This document shows, in pieces, positions 27,006 through 35,711 of a stretch of 64,000 nucleotides of DNA. Both the position numbers and the translations under genes were made by a program. A model generated the notes under the pieces. It was not told the origin of the DNA. It did no database searches and saw nothing but the letters and a program-made list of their open reading frames with translations. Numbering within the stretch: the stretch's first letter is position 1; each line of letters begins with the position of its first letter. The DNA is from Paenibacillus kribbensis (GTDB lineage: Bacteria; Bacillota; Bacilli; Paenibacillales; Paenibacillaceae): positions 3,683,501 through 3,747,500 of the forward strand of contig NZ_CP020028.1 of the NCBI RefSeq assembly GCF_002240415.1, written 5' to 3'.

Positions 27006-27029
27006 GTTACTGCACCTCCAGTCATCGCT

Positions 27030-27317
27030 TTAGATTTCATAGTCAACTGCGATAGATACATCCTTCGCTTCATTCATGTGTACAATGATTTCCTGATGCA
27101 CAGGGTGTACCTGATACGTTTGCAGGTCCTCCAGTGTTTCGACAACAGCTGTAAGGGAAATATCGTAAGATCGTTCTGAACGAATTACATCCGTACCTAC
27201 TTCGAGCGACAGCAATTCCTTGATCTTGCCATTCATACTGCGCAAAATGGATGCCGTATGCTCAATGCTTTCAGGGGAGCGGTCTTTCAACTTGAACAAA
27301 ACAATATGTTTAATCAT
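27030..27317 (-). CDS. Dabb (stress-responsive A/B barrel) family protein
   Basis: 95 residues from the ATG at 27317 (MIKHIVLFKLKD), with AAGGAG 9 bases upstream. The HIVLFK start, VGTDVIRSERSYDISL and the YQVHPVHQEI segment are standard for Dabb proteins, which form dimeric alpha-beta barrels. The function in bacteria is poorly known. It is the first gene of the Dabb-DUF86-regulator unit. Confidence 0.9.
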   Translation of the reverse strand: MIKHIVLFKLKDRSPESIEHTASILRSMNGKIKELLSLEVGTDVIRSERSYDISLTAVVETLEDLQTYQVHPVHQEIIVHMNEAKDVSIAVDYEI

Positions 27318-27398
27318 GCGTATAGGCTCCTTATCTAAAAAATGTTCTCTTGAAAATTTTATCATAACGCCCCACATACGGAAAGCAGCATTGTAATT

Positions 27399-27824
27399 CT
27401 AGCGATCTTTTCCTCCATCTTTCCCGTCAGACTCCTTGTCCTTCAGCAGAGCAAAAAAATTCTTGAGCTTCGGTGGGAGCGGCAGACCCATTCGTGAACA
27501 GTTTTCCGTAATAGAGATCAGTTCGTTGGATAAATAAAAATACGTCGCTGCTCCTTTCATAATTTCCGTCCCCATCAGGAGATCCACGTGATGTGCCAAA
27601 GAAATCACCATTAGCATAAAAGCCTTTCTCATCAAACCCCAAAAACCGGCCTTGCTGCTCAGACCTTGTCCAGTCTTAATCGCTGCGGCAACTCCTGTCA
27701 CATAATCAACAGCCATAGCAACTGTGAATAGCACCATCAGCTGATTCCAGCCGCCAAAAGCAAACGTAATAATGGCTCCTGTGGTAGCGCAAAACACACT
27801 AAACATGCTTGGATTAATATTCAT
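27399..27824 (-). CDS. Phage holin family protein (holin_4/TcdE-like)
   Basis: 141 residues with three to four hydrophobic helices, the family-typical DYVTGVAAAIKTGQGLSSKAG loop, NELISITENCSRMGLPLPPKLKN segment (quoted in parts: ELISITENCSRMGLPLPP) and a charged hydrophilic tail. Holins form membrane lesions for endolysin or toxin release. It stands alone with no endolysin beside it; the nearest phage genes are the tail remnant at 30-32 kb. AGGAGGAG precedes the ATG. Confidence 0.85.
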   Translation of the reverse strand: MNINPSMFSVFCATTGAIITFAFGGWNQLMVLFTVAMAVDYVTGVAAAIKTGQGLSSKAGFWGLMRKAFMLMVISLAHHVDLLMGTEIMKGAATYFYLSNELISITENCSRMGLPLPPKLKNFFALLKDKESDGKDGGKDR

Positions 27825-27954
27825 ACCTGCTCCTCCTCTCGGGGCGGTTACTGTAATATATGCAGCGACGCAGCAACCCGTAAAGCCGTATGACCTGATA
27901 TGAATGCCAATTCATAGATTCATATAAACAAGCGCCAAGCGGTCTGTAGGCTCA

Positions 27955-27982
27955 ACAAAAAACCGTGGAATTTATCCACGGT
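27955..27982 (-). terminator. Terminator of the polysaccharide deacetylase gene
   Basis: AACCGTGGA / TCCACGGTT with a 4-5 base loop, followed by TTTTTTG on the minus strand. Confidence 0.85.
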
Positions 27983-28004
27983 TCTCCCCATTCATTCTAT
28001 TCAA

Positions 28005-29123
28005 TTAACGATGATCATTCCAAAAATTAAGCGGAGTCAGGTTGTTGTTCAATGGCTCGAACGAATATCCTTCTTTTTGCAAAGCAGCCATGATTTGTGG
28101 AAGTACCTTGATCGTAGATGGCTTATCATGCATCAGGACGACAGGTGTTCTGCCCTGCTTTTTCAATCTTCGAATGTCACTTAGAACAGTCTTTACAAAA
28201 TGCTCGGGATTTTTGGTATAACGCCAATCATTAGAATCTATATTCCAATCCCAAATATGATAGCCTGCACCCGTCAGTTGGTCGCGGTAAGCTTTCTTCA
28301 AATACGGTTTGCTGCCATAAGGCGTACGAATTAAAGAAGTGCGTTTCCCGGTTGCCTGGAATAAAATCTCATTATCCTGATTCATTTCTGCAAGTGCTGC
28401 TGCAGGAGATGCATAGATTTTCTTCACCTGATGGCTCATTCCATGTAAGCCCAGACCATGCCCCTCTTCTACCATTCTCTTCATCACTGCACTATGTTGG
28501 CGAATTTCCGGTCCCAGCATAAAGAAAGTAGCCTTGGCATTATATTTGTCCAGAATATCCAGCAGCTGCGAAGTGTGCGCTGTAGGACCATCATCGAAGC
28601 TTAAATAAATCGTGCGGCTGGAAGGCTTGGAATTTCCCGTATTGCCTGGTTTGACAGTTGCGTGCTGCTTAATTTCCGCTGCAAATGTATTCACAAATTG
28701 TGCATCAGACAAGCTTGCATTTGCGTTCTGAATTCGATACAGATTACTTGATGGAAGCGTAATGGTGAATCCGAACGCATCTGCCAAAGTGCGAATTGGC
28801 ACCATCGTGCGTCCTCCACGTTCGAAAACATCGCCTTTGGTCAAGCTCAGCGTAAAGCTGCGGTTATGTCCAGTCAGTATCAGTGTGTTTCCGCTAGCCG
28901 AAGCAGAAATACCCATCTTTTGCCCTAATATAACGATAGGTACATATAACTTGTCATTTTTCATCACTGGCTGAACCGTATTCGAATCTAGTAATACATC
29001 ATTGACCCCCAGCAAAGGAGCCTTTGCTTGCGCACTCGCCGTATTCGTATGTATGCCCAGCAGACCCAAACAACAGATTGCCATCAAGCACACTGCCATC
29101 CATTTTACTTTTAAAAGCTTCAT
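28005..29123 (-). CDS. Secreted polysaccharide deacetylase with copper-amine-oxidase-like stalk domain
   Basis: 372 residues: signal peptide (to about residue 32, ASA site), a stalk-domain module (about 35-130, LYVPIVILGQKMG and GGRTMVPIRTLADAFGF), then a NodB domain. NodB motifs: LSFDDGPTAHT (two catalytic/metal Asp) and GLHGMSHQ (metal His), RTPYGSKPYLKK, and a C-terminal VVLMHDKPST. It should de-N-acetylate peptidoglycan or chitin-like glycans on the cell surface. AGGA precedes the ATG by about 11 bases. Confidence 0.93.
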   Translation of the reverse strand: MKLLKVKWMAVCLMAICCLGLLGIHTNTASAQAKAPLLGVNDVLLDSNTVQPVMKNDKLYVPIVILGQKMGISASASGNTLILTGHNRSFTLSLTKGDVFERGGRTMVPIRTLADAFGFTITLPSSNLYRIQNANASLSDAQFVNTFAAEIKQHATVKPGNTGNSKPSSRTIYLSFDDGPTAHTSQLLDILDKYNAKATFFMLGPEIRQHSAVMKRMVEEGHGLGLHGMSHQVKKIYASPAAALAEMNQDNEILFQATGKRTSLIRTPYGSKPYLKKAYRDQLTGAGYHIWDWNIDSNDWRYTKNPEHFVKTVLSDIRRLKKQGRTPVVLMHDKPSTIKVLPQIMAALQKEGYSFEPLNNNLTPLNFWNDHR

Positions 29124-29680
29124 CCATTACACCATCCTGTGCTGTATTTTATTATCTGCGGGAGCTATCTCTAGCTTGTCTATGAAGTTATACAGACATG
29201 ACGATATAGACATGGCAATATAGACATTCACTCAACATTTAGAACATAAACGCATCTCAACTGATTGAATCCAAACGTCTTTTCGTCCCCCATATATATT
29301 AATAGATTACCAGACTGTAGTAAGTAAACATAGGAAAACAATTTGACAACAATCTCGCAACCCCCATAACCGAGAGGTTACAAAGTTGTGAATAAATCAT
29401 CATAAGCCTTAATCAATGTAACAAAAAAACAGGTCAATCATGGTGGCATCTGACCATAATCGACCTGTTTGTTATAAATAGTGGTGTATATTGACTGTCC
29501 TTCCGCTTAGGCAACCTGCATCAGCATACGGATGATATTTTACACCCTTATCATATAACATTGTTCATCCACTTGATTTTCCATTCTTGTCATATATAAT
29601 ACGTTAACAATATTAATACAATTATAATAGACGGGATTCAAATACAACCAATGTGGGTTAAGTTCTTTTCTACATATCCG
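29124..29680. other. Non-coding gap with one terminator-like hairpin
   Basis: A/T-rich sequence with no open frame that has a ribosome site. It contains only the strong hairpin at 29423-29471. It may hold the promoter of the deacetylase gene at its left end, but I see no clear -35/-10 pair. Confidence 0.5.
29423..29471 (-). terminator. Strong terminator-like hairpin without an obvious gene
   Basis: AACAGGTC ... ATGGT / ACCAT ... GACCTGTT arms with seven T on the minus strand. The nearest upstream minus-strand gene is the barstar pseudogene, so it may be left over from its transcription unit. Confidence 0.6.
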
Positions 29681-29745
29681 CCCAGTTCATTCGGCACTGG
29701 GTGGGGATAAGAGAAAGACTTTGAGGATTGCCGCCCCAAGGTCTT
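29681..29745 (-). repeat. Twin-hairpin element, copy A
   Basis: Two hairpins in a row: CCCAGTTCATTCGGCACTGGG (29681-29701, cited as 20+1 bases; stem CCCAGT/ACTGGG) and AAGACTTTGAGG...CCCCAAGGTCTT (29715-29745). It directly follows the stop of the barstar pseudogene on the minus strand. Copy B is at 32705-32766. Confidence 0.65.
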
Positions 29746-29750
29746 ACAGC

Positions 29751-30062
29751 TTACATTCTTTCTATAGTAACTCCTAATTCTTGAAATTTCTCGATAACAA
29801 CCTTTTCTTCGTCACCATTTGTACAATACACTATTACATTGAAAGGTGTTGGAGAAGTAGAGATCGCACCATATTTTCTGCCTTCTTATTCCTTGGCTGT
29901 ACTAGCCAAGATATTTACGAATATCTCAATATCAGTTTCGGGTAGGGTTAACAATTTCCCTGCGTTACTTATACATACAAGATATGCATCAGACTGTATC
30001 CACTCTAAGTCGTTGATGCACTCATTGAAAAAATCCCAATTTTCACCAAAATAATACTTGAA
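29751..30062 (-). pseudogene. Barstar-family (barnase inhibitor-like) gene, decayed
   Basis: The minus-strand frame reads KYYFGENWDFFNECINDLEW, the barstar signature of Y-G-x-N-W-D-x-F-x-D/E-C-L-x-D-L, then YLVCISNAGKLLTLPETDIE, an in-frame TAA, and after it PTPFNVIVYCTNGDEEKVIE plus a final FQELGVTIERM and stop. The N terminus is cut off by another in-frame TAA just before FKYYFG. So a barstar-type inhibitor gene has lost its start and gained a nonsense codon. No barnase-type toxin gene is visible nearby. Confidence 0.72.
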
Positions 30063-30274
30063 TTAGGAAGCTACTGAAAACTAATTGAATAATTTGTCAG
30101 TAATTACACATTTTTGACCTCGAATCATTTTGGTAGTTATCTTCTTAGAGGTCACTTCATTAAACTTCCATTGAAAATTCGTAAAATCGGAAACGAGCCT
30201 ACGAGTTGTACAACAAGATGCAACGCAAGAAAAGCTAGGCAAGAGAGGGGGGCCGTGGGGGCGGTCCCCTTTTC

Positions 30275-30436
30275 TTATGCTCGGCGCTTCTTCTGCTTAT
30301 GGATAATTTCCATTCGGCCTGGTGCGGACTCTCCGACTAACTTGATATAATCGTCGGAATCCATAAACAGAAATGGTGCAATCAAGTTGTCGAATTTTAC
30401 ATAATCGAGATAGCGGATTTTCTTCATATTTACCAT
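30275..30436 (-). CDS. 53-residue protein at the end of the tail-fibre gene string
   Basis: A short frame starting MVNMKKIRYLDYVKFDNLIA and ending KQKKRRA, with AAAGGA about 11 bases before the ATG at 30436. Basic at both ends. It follows the tail-fibre genes on the same strand and resembles the small unknown genes that close phage tail modules. A G/C-rich hairpin (about 30247-30270) follows its stop and may be a terminator. Confidence 0.5.
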   Translation of the reverse strand: MVNMKKIRYLDYVKFDNLIAPFLFMDSDDYIKLVGESAPGRMEIIHKQKKRRA

Positions 30437-30516
30437 CTTTTCAATGGTCCTTTACACCATTATTTCAATGCTCCATTGCTTTGGTCAAGATCAAGTGGTT
30501 ATAAGGATAAATACGC

Positions 30517-30708
30517 CTATTCGGTGGTTGTTTCCTGCGATGGTTCGGGACGCGGTACTTCTTCAAACGTACCATCTGCAAGGCGACGTTTACCAAAAAG
30601 AGACGTATCAAATGAGTCAACTTCAAAAATATTTTGGCTGTCAGGTATTGTTTTACTGTCGCTGATTGCGAAAACGATACTATTGCTGTCAACTTGGATA
30701 TAAGGCAT
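30517..30708 (-). CDS. Small phage tail-module protein
   Basis: 63 residues from the ATG at 30708 (MPYIQVDSNSIVFAIS), with GAGAGGG 7 bases upstream and ending in a Glu/Pro/Thr-rich tail. It begins 16 bases after the tail-fibre stop. This is the position of XkdX-like or tail-assembly small proteins in phage modules, but the sequence is not one I recognise. Confidence 0.65.
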   Translation of the reverse strand: MPYIQVDSNSIVFAISDSKTIPDSQNIFEVDSFDTSLFGKRRLADGTFEEVPRPEPSQETTTE

Positions 30709-30724
30709 TTGTTTCACCCTCTCA

Positions 30725-31708
30725 TCAGTTGTGTTCAATCACTTCGAAATAGACATAAATATCAAGTCCACTCTTGAACTTGTACGTAGTTCGCACACGG
30801 ACCGTTGTTGCGTTGTAAAGATAGACTGCTGGAGTTTTGGCGTCAAACCATATTTTATCATTTGGTCCATATGGTCCAAATCCGTCTAAATAATATCCAG
30901 TTAGGTTGATTGATGTTTTATTTGGGTCTACGGCCGGGATCGTTACTGAGACAATACCGTCATCGTCTTGTGTACCATTGTACATATCTACCGAATACCT
31001 CGTTACTTTTTTCACGCCACCACCCCCAAATATTTGCCAAGCCGTCCATACCGCGTTTCGCATCTGCCTCCAGTACGTAACGCCATCATAAAAATTCGTT
31101 GCTCGTTGAAGCCGCCAAGCGCCGGGATTTTGTGAATGTGATATATGCTCAACATAATACCACTCAGTACTTGGAGCGTTAGCCATGCTAGACCCATCGT
31201 AAAATCCGTTTTCTATAACGCTGTTCAGGTCGCCAATAACTCGCGTGGCCCTCGGCATGCTTGCATTTTTAGCGTTGTTTTCTGCCGCTGCAGCCGCCAA
31301 ATTTGCCGCATTTGCTGCCTCATACGCCGCCTTGACAGCGCTCGGTGTAGCAGCCTGGTCAGTGGCCGTGCTGCTTGTCGATGTGTTCAGTTGCACGATA
31401 CCGCGAGCTTGCGTGCTAGCACTTGGCAGGTCAGATGCGAGATGAGTGTGCGATTTGGGAGCTGCATAGTCCCTTGTATAATCCTTTGCCGTTTGCAAAG
31501 CCGTGTTAATCTGCGTCTGTGTCTCTTGCTTGTACTGATCGAAAGCCTCTTTCGGAACTACTCCGTTGCCTGCCGGGTCTGAACGGATGCTTTCCACCTG
31601 CGCGGCCAGCTCCCGGTCATTCTCGTATAACGTCGTTATCGGGATGTTCAGCACATCAGCGTGCCCCTGATCCGTGGGAACAAACTTACGTGGCTCTTTG
31701 ATAGACAT
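30725..31708 (-). CDS. Phage tail fibre protein
   Basis: 327 residues from the ATG at 31708, which has AAGGAGG 9 bases upstream. The central part has the tail-fibre repeat unit HTHLASDLPSASTQARGIVQ plus LNTSTSSTATDQAATPSAVK, followed by an Ala/Asn-rich coiled linker and a receptor-end region (ENGFYDGSSMANAP, YVEHISHS, GVTYWRQMRNAVWTAWQIFG) typical of fibre tips. It belongs to a phage or phage-tail-like particle, but the rest of the virion genes are absent. Confidence 0.85.
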   Translation of the reverse strand: MSIKEPRKFVPTDQGHADVLNIPITTLYENDRELAAQVESIRSDPAGNGVVPKEAFDQYKQETQTQINTALQTAKDYTRDYAAPKSHTHLASDLPSASTQARGIVQLNTSTSSTATDQAATPSAVKAAYEAANAANLAAAAAENNAKNASMPRATRVIGDLNSVIENGFYDGSSMANAPSTEWYYVEHISHSQNPGAWRLQRATNFYDGVTYWRQMRNAVWTAWQIFGGGGVKKVTRYSVDMYNGTQDDDGIVSVTIPAVDPNKTSINLTGYYLDGFGPYGPNDKIWFDAKTPAVYLYNATTVRVRTTYKFKSGLDIYVYFEVIEHN

Positions 31709-31725
31709 TCTCGGGTTCCTCCTTG

Positions 31726-32115
31726 TCAATAAATATCGTCAATCTCAAAAATGAACTCCATATCCGCATCCTTTTCCTTGTTGGTCATCGTGCGAACTGC
31801 GGTAAATTTGCCGGCAGTATCGACAAGCGCAAGCTCATTGTTTTTTGCCCCGGCCAGCTCATTCTCGGCTAAAGAACAGCTGTACCGAATTGTTGCAGGA
31901 GCAATGAATTCATAGCTGGAGATGTCCTTCACAAGTAGTTCGTGCTTCAGCGTTTGTTCCGTCCCACCCACTGGCAGGGGATTACCAGCCTGGTCTACTC
32001 CGCCGCTCCCAAAAGCCACTTTAACCACCTTCGTCAGTGCCGTCCCTTCCGCCCTTGCACGGGCCATTTGTTCCCGTGCATATGCCGTAGTAAGGGTCAA
32101 TACTTGATCTGCCAT
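31726..32115 (-). CDS. Phage tail fibre N-terminal (DUF3751-like) / tail-collar protein
   Basis: 129 residues. The opening LTTAYAREQMARARAEGTAL, KVAFGSGGVDQAGNPLPVGG and LVKDISSYEFIAPATIRYSC are typical of the P2 gpH-type tail-fibre N-terminal domain found as a separate small protein in Gram-positive phages. It would link the fibre to the baseplate. AGGAGG precedes the ATG; the fibre gene begins 17 bases after its stop. Confidence 0.82.
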   Translation of the reverse strand: MADQVLTLTTAYAREQMARARAEGTALTKVVKVAFGSGGVDQAGNPLPVGGTEQTLKHELLVKDISSYEFIAPATIRYSCSLAENELAGAKNNELALVDTAGKFTAVRTMTNKEKDADMEFIFEIDDIY

Positions 32116-32124
32116 AAGTACCTC

Positions 32125-32205
32125 CTAGACCTCGATAATTTTTTCTTGAGAACTCAACAAGCAGCTACCATCCAGCGGAACGCTACCGTCCAGCAGCCAG
32201 TAATT
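32125..32205 (-). pseudogene. 3' fragment of a phage baseplate/tail gene
   Basis: 27 codons reading NYWLLDGSVPLDGSCLLSSQ and ending EKIIEV-stop just before the tail gene at 32115. Repeated LLDGS/PLDGS phrases are common at the C terminus of YmfQ/DUF2313-like tail proteins. An in-frame stop lies immediately upstream, so only the end of the gene survives. The family call is tentative. Confidence 0.4.
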
Positions 32206-32704
32206 TTACCGGACCTTCACTATTCCAGCCTGTCTGTTCTCGACGTGGCCGGAAATTTTTTAACGAATTTCCGTCTATAATTAGAGAGCAAGGTGGCTAG
32301 CCAACACGTTGCCTTACCTGTATATGTCAACTGGCACGTTACCAGAGTGTTCTTTCGTTATAATCATCGTTTCAAATGTCCAGTTAGTTGCGGAGCAAAA
32401 TTATCATTATGCACCCTCACTATTTGTAGTCGGTGCATCTGTCTATTTAGGTGCGGTAACTGACCTGTTTACCCTATCGATCGAGGCTTGCCTATAAACT
32501 GTTGTAATAATTGCATTAATGATAAATTCAGAAAATCCGAGAGAAAACAAAGATAAGTTATTTGTAGTAAAACATAGTAGTATCTGATGATTTTAGGACT
32601 TTTGCAAGGTTAGAGGATTGTGATAAAGGGGTTCATGTGCGTACAGGCATATTTGCATAATATCATACGGGTGCAGTGAGGTTAAATTCGATTGGACTTA
32701 GCTA
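32206..32704. other. Non-coding accessory gap
   Basis: No frame with a ribosome site or recognisable product. A 62-codon open frame at 32309-32497 (plus) is hydrophobic but unsupported. One hairpin, GGAAATTT/AATTTCC, lies near 32252-32271. Probably decayed phage or plasmid sequence. Confidence 0.4.
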
Positions 32705-32766
32705 CCCAATTCATTCAGCACTGGGTAGGTGAAAAGACCAAGCAAGAATTATCTTGACTTGGTCTT
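32705..32766 (-). repeat. Twin-hairpin element, copy B
   Basis: Hairpin 1 at 32705-32725 matches copy A at 19 of 21 positions (CCCAATTCATTC...CACTGGG); hairpin 2, AAGACCAAG...CTTGGTCTT, is at 32734-32766. It follows the stop of the frameshifted gene at 32787-33070, the same arrangement as copy A. The shared TATAGTAACT lies at the junction in both copies. Confidence 0.65.
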
Positions 32767-32786
32767 CCAATTGAATCTTATAGTAA

Positions 32787-33070
32787 CTAAGCAATAGAAT
32801 GATAAGTGCCTTCCGTTATAAATATTCCAGTGATTCGTTCGTTAATAAATCTCGTTACGTCAAGTGCATCATAGTTTTGTCTATTTCATCTTCCTTATAG
32901 ACTAACTTGATATTTGCTAGCCCCTGTTCTACTAATTGCTTACCTAATTTAGTTTTTCCTTGTTGTAAATAGTGTTGCCCCAAATCAACAAAGTTTTTTA
33001 CATGATGATTGCATATAGAACATATTACCTCAATTTCCAAAAATAATGTCACAATTTGATATATTGACAC
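32787..33070 (-). pseudogene. Unknown small gene with frameshift
   Basis: A GTG start at 33070 with GGAAG 6 bases upstream opens a frame (MSIYQIVTLFLEIEVICSIC ... GQHYLQQGKTKLGKQLVEQG ... LVYKEDEIDK) that ends early at 32855. A shift of frame near 32870 gives a good continuation, YDALDVTRFINERITGIFIT plus EGTYHSIA and stop at 32787. The two parts look like one roughly 95-residue protein split by an indel. I do not recognise the family; the position next to a hairpin element shared with the dead barstar gene suggests another immunity-type gene (inference). Confidence 0.5.
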
Positions 33071-33216
33071 CTTAAACTTCCAATTTTATAGGCCTAATGG
33101 ACCTTATTTTCCATAAACCGGTTAAGCCCATGGGATTAAAAGAAAATCGGGAGAAGAGTCACTTGCAAAGCCCCCTTCGGATATAGTAGTATGTGGTTAA
33201 AAAAATCGGAGGGTAT

Positions 33217-33801
33217 ATGCCTAAACAACAAGACAAACATTCCATTCAGGCGTGGTCTCTGATCAATCGCAAATATTTGGGAAAAGGTGTGCGTATCAAA
33301 CGTTTTCGCAAGCCAACACGCTGTCAAGTACGCAATCGCGTTCTGCTTGCCGTTCTGATGGCAAATGACATTAAACTGTCCCAACTTGCCGAGGAGCTTT
33401 CCATCTCCTCACGCAGCGTTAGCGCGTGGGTATATGAGGGCCGTATTCCTGGCAACACCAATCTGGAAAAGACGTGTAATACACTTGGTTATCCGCACCA
33501 TATTCTGTTTAATGAAGAAGTTGTTCGGCGTTCACCGCTCATCTGTCAACCTGCGCCGTCTCGTTTTATGAAACGGACTGTAACTCGTTCTCCGGTCAAA
33601 AATCGGATCTTGGCGGGTCTATGCATGGTTCATGATATTTCGGTGACCGATGTCAGTCATTGGATTGGCGTTCATCCCGGCACATTCCGAAAATGGTTGC
33701 ACCAGGGTACCGTTCCTTCGCAAACCTTCCAGGATCAGGCGGAACAGTTTTTCCGTATTCCAAAATCCATTTTGTTTGCTGATGCCATGCTGAAAAAGTA
33801 A
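33217..33801 (+). CDS. Putative DNA-binding regulator with two tandem HTH units
   Basis: 194 residues. Two copies of a roughly 60-residue unit are seen: about 38-97 (RNRVLLAVLMANDIKLSQLA ... SSRSVSAWVYEGRIPGN ... HHILF) and about 124-183 (KNRILAGLCMVHDISVTDVS ... HPGTFRKWLHQGTVPSQ ... KSILF). Each has an XRE-like helix-turn-helix followed by W-x2-G-x-[IV]-P. The basic N terminus precedes unit 1. GGAGGG lies just before the ATG at 33217. Its position beside the phage remnant may mean a phage origin, but nothing proves it. Confidence 0.75.
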   Translation: MPKQQDKHSIQAWSLINRKYLGKGVRIKRFRKPTRCQVRNRVLLAVLMANDIKLSQLAEELSISSRSVSAWVYEGRIPGNTNLEKTCNTLGYPHHILFNEEVVRRSPLICQPAPSRFMKRTVTRSPVKNRILAGLCMVHDISVTDVSHWIGVHPGTFRKWLHQGTVPSQTFQDQAEQFFRIPKSILFADAMLKK

Positions 33802-33914
33802 AAATGTCCCTTGAAACGAAACGGATGTACTTTTCATGAAAGTCTTCGAAAGGAACGCATTACCATCTTTCATTTGATAAGACTTTCACATCATGTAATT
33901 CACACAATATAACA

Positions 33915-33965
33915 AGCAAAAAAAAGCACAGTTTGCCGATTTCTCGGTGTACTGTGCTTTTTTAG
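33915..33965. terminator. Bidirectional terminator between the HTH gene and araB
   Basis: AAAAAGCACAGT / ACTGTGCTTTTT arms with inner CCGA/TCGG; A-run left, T-run right, between convergent genes. Confidence 0.9.
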
Positions 33966-34013
33966 ATACCATAGAGCCTCACGAGGCTTCTGGTTAATTT
34001 GTTCTTTAGCTTC

Positions 34014-35711
34014 TTAAGATTTAGTGCTTGTCACTTCTGATGAACGTCCGGCTTCTTCCTTGATGACCTTCAGCTTTTTCATGACCGGGTTGCCTCCACG
34101 TCCAAAGTAGTCGTGAAGACGGCTGTATTCCTCGTACAGCTTATCGTATACGGCAGCGTTCTCAGGGATCGGCTTGAAGCTCTCGTCCCGTACACGCGCC
34201 ATATGGCGTGCTGCTTCGACGATATCGTCGTATCCCCCGGCTTCAGCTCCCGCAGCCACGGCCGCGAACATAGCCGCGCCCAGCGCAGGAGTTTGGGTAG
34301 AAGCAGCCACCTTAATCTCACGTCCGGTTACATCGGCATAAATTTGCATCAGCAGACGGTTTTTCTGCGGCAATCCACCGCACGCATACAATACATCTAC
34401 CGGTACGCCGTTATGATGGAACGCATCGACAATTTTACGTGTGCCGAATGCTGTTGCTTCCAGCAATGTACGATACACTTCCTCTGGTTTCGTCAGCAGC
34501 GTATACCCGACAATCAGACCTGTCAGGTTGGTATCAACCAGGACAGAACGATTACCGTTCCACCAGTCCAGTGCGAGCAATCCGGTTTCACCCGGTTTAT
34601 ATTCAGCCGCTTTACGCTCCAGCCATACATGGACGTTTACGCCTTCCGCAGCTGCCTGCTCCTTCACCTCAGCCGGAACAGCATGCTCTACGAACCAGGC
34701 GAAAATATCTCCTACTGCCGATTGTCCAGCCTCATATCCGTAATATCCCGGGATAATTCCGTTCTCTACAACACCGCACATACCTTCTACTTCTTTTTCT
34801 TCCTCGCCGAGCAGCATATGGCAAATAGAAGTTCCCATCGCCATGACCAGCTTGCCTGGTGTAACGACGCCTACTGCCGGAACAGCCGCATGTGCATCCA
34901 CATTGCCTACCGCTACCGCTGTTCCCGGATTCAGCCCGAGTTTTGCAGCCATTTCTTCTGTCAATCCACCTGCACGGCTACCCAAATCATAAATCTCACC
35001 GCGCAGCTTCGTATCCGTCAGATTTTCCAGACGCGGATCAAGCGCCTTAAAAAATTCGCGGTCCGGATAACCATCGCGATGATGGTAAATGGACTTATAG
35101 CCAGCTGTACACTGATTACGCTTCAGCTCCCCGCTGAGCTGAGAAATAACCCAGTCTGTCGCTTCTACAAAACGGTCTGTCTGATCATAAATGTCCGGTG
35201 CCTCATTCAGAATTTGCCAGATTTTTGCGATCATCCATTCGGACGAAATTTTGCCTCCATAGCGGGGTTGAAACGCCTCTCCGCGCTGAGAAGCAATTTC
35301 ATTCAAACGATCTGCTTCATCCTGTGCTGCATGGTGCTTCCACAGCTTTACCCAGCTGTGCGGGTTATCCTTCAGCTTCTCGTCAAAGCACAGCGGTTGT
35401 CCTTGTGCGTCGATCGGGAGCATCGTACATGCCGTGAAATCAATCCCGATCCCGATGATGTCATCTGGGGAAATCCCCGTTTCCTTCATAACAGCAGGTA
35501 CAGAAGTGGTCAGCACTTCAATATAATCAGCCGGATGCTCCAGCGCCCAGTCCATTTCCAGCTTGCGTCCGCTACCTGGCAGCACTTCATCAATAACCCC
35601 ATGGCGATATGGTGTTACATGCGTAGCAATTTCGGCTCCATTTGACAGGTCAACAATGACCGCACGGCCGGACTCCGTTCCATAATCGACACCAATGGTA
35701 TACTTGCTCAT
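34014..35711 (-). CDS. araB: Ribulokinase
   Basis: 565 residues of FGGY kinase type. Motifs: [15 protein letters not shown] (ATP/phosphate 1), [41 protein letters not shown] and the C-terminal [19 protein letters not shown] with [13 protein letters not shown]. It phosphorylates L-ribulose to L-ribulose-5-phosphate. It overlaps araD by 4 bases (ATGA), so the two are translationally coupled; AGGAGGAGG precedes the start. The arabinose isomerase gene, normally next to it, is not in the window. Confidence 0.97.
   Translation of the reverse strand: MSKYTIGVDYGTESGRAVIVDLSNGAEIATHVTPYRHGVIDEVLPGSGRKLEMDWALEHPADYIEVLTTSVPAVMKETGISPDDIIGIGIDFTACTMLPIDAQGQPLCFDEKLKDNPHSWVKLWKHHAAQDEADRLNEIASQRGEAFQPRYGGKISSEWMIAKIWQILNEAPDIYDQTDRFVEATDWVISQLSGELKRNQCTAGYKSIYHHRDGYPDREFFKALDPRLENLTDTKLRGEIYDLGSRAGGLTEEMAAKLGLNPGTAVAVGNVDAHAAVPAVGVVTPGKLVMAMGTSICHMLLGEEEKEVEGMCGVVENGIIPGYYGYEAGQSAVGDIFAWFVEHAVPAEVKEQAAAEGVNVHVWLERKAAEYKPGETGLLALDWWNGNRSVLVDTNLTGLIVGYTLLTKPEEVYRTLLEATAFGTRKIVDAFHHNGVPVDVLYACGGLPQKNRLLMQIYADVTGREIKVAASTQTPALGAAMFAAVAAGAEAGGYDDIVEAARHMARVRDESFKPIPENAAVYDKLYEEYSRLHDYFGRGGNPVMKKLKVIKEEAGRSSEVTSTKS

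Noticed and set aside
32309..32497. A 62-codon hydrophobic open frame on the plus strand
   Set aside because: No ribosome site, no recognisable family, and it lies in decayed accessory sequence.
34113..35645. A 510-codon open frame on the plus strand opposite araB
   Set aside because: It has no ribosome site and its translation is rich in Cys, His and Arg in the pattern produced by the complement of a coding strand. araB on the other strand is unambiguous.
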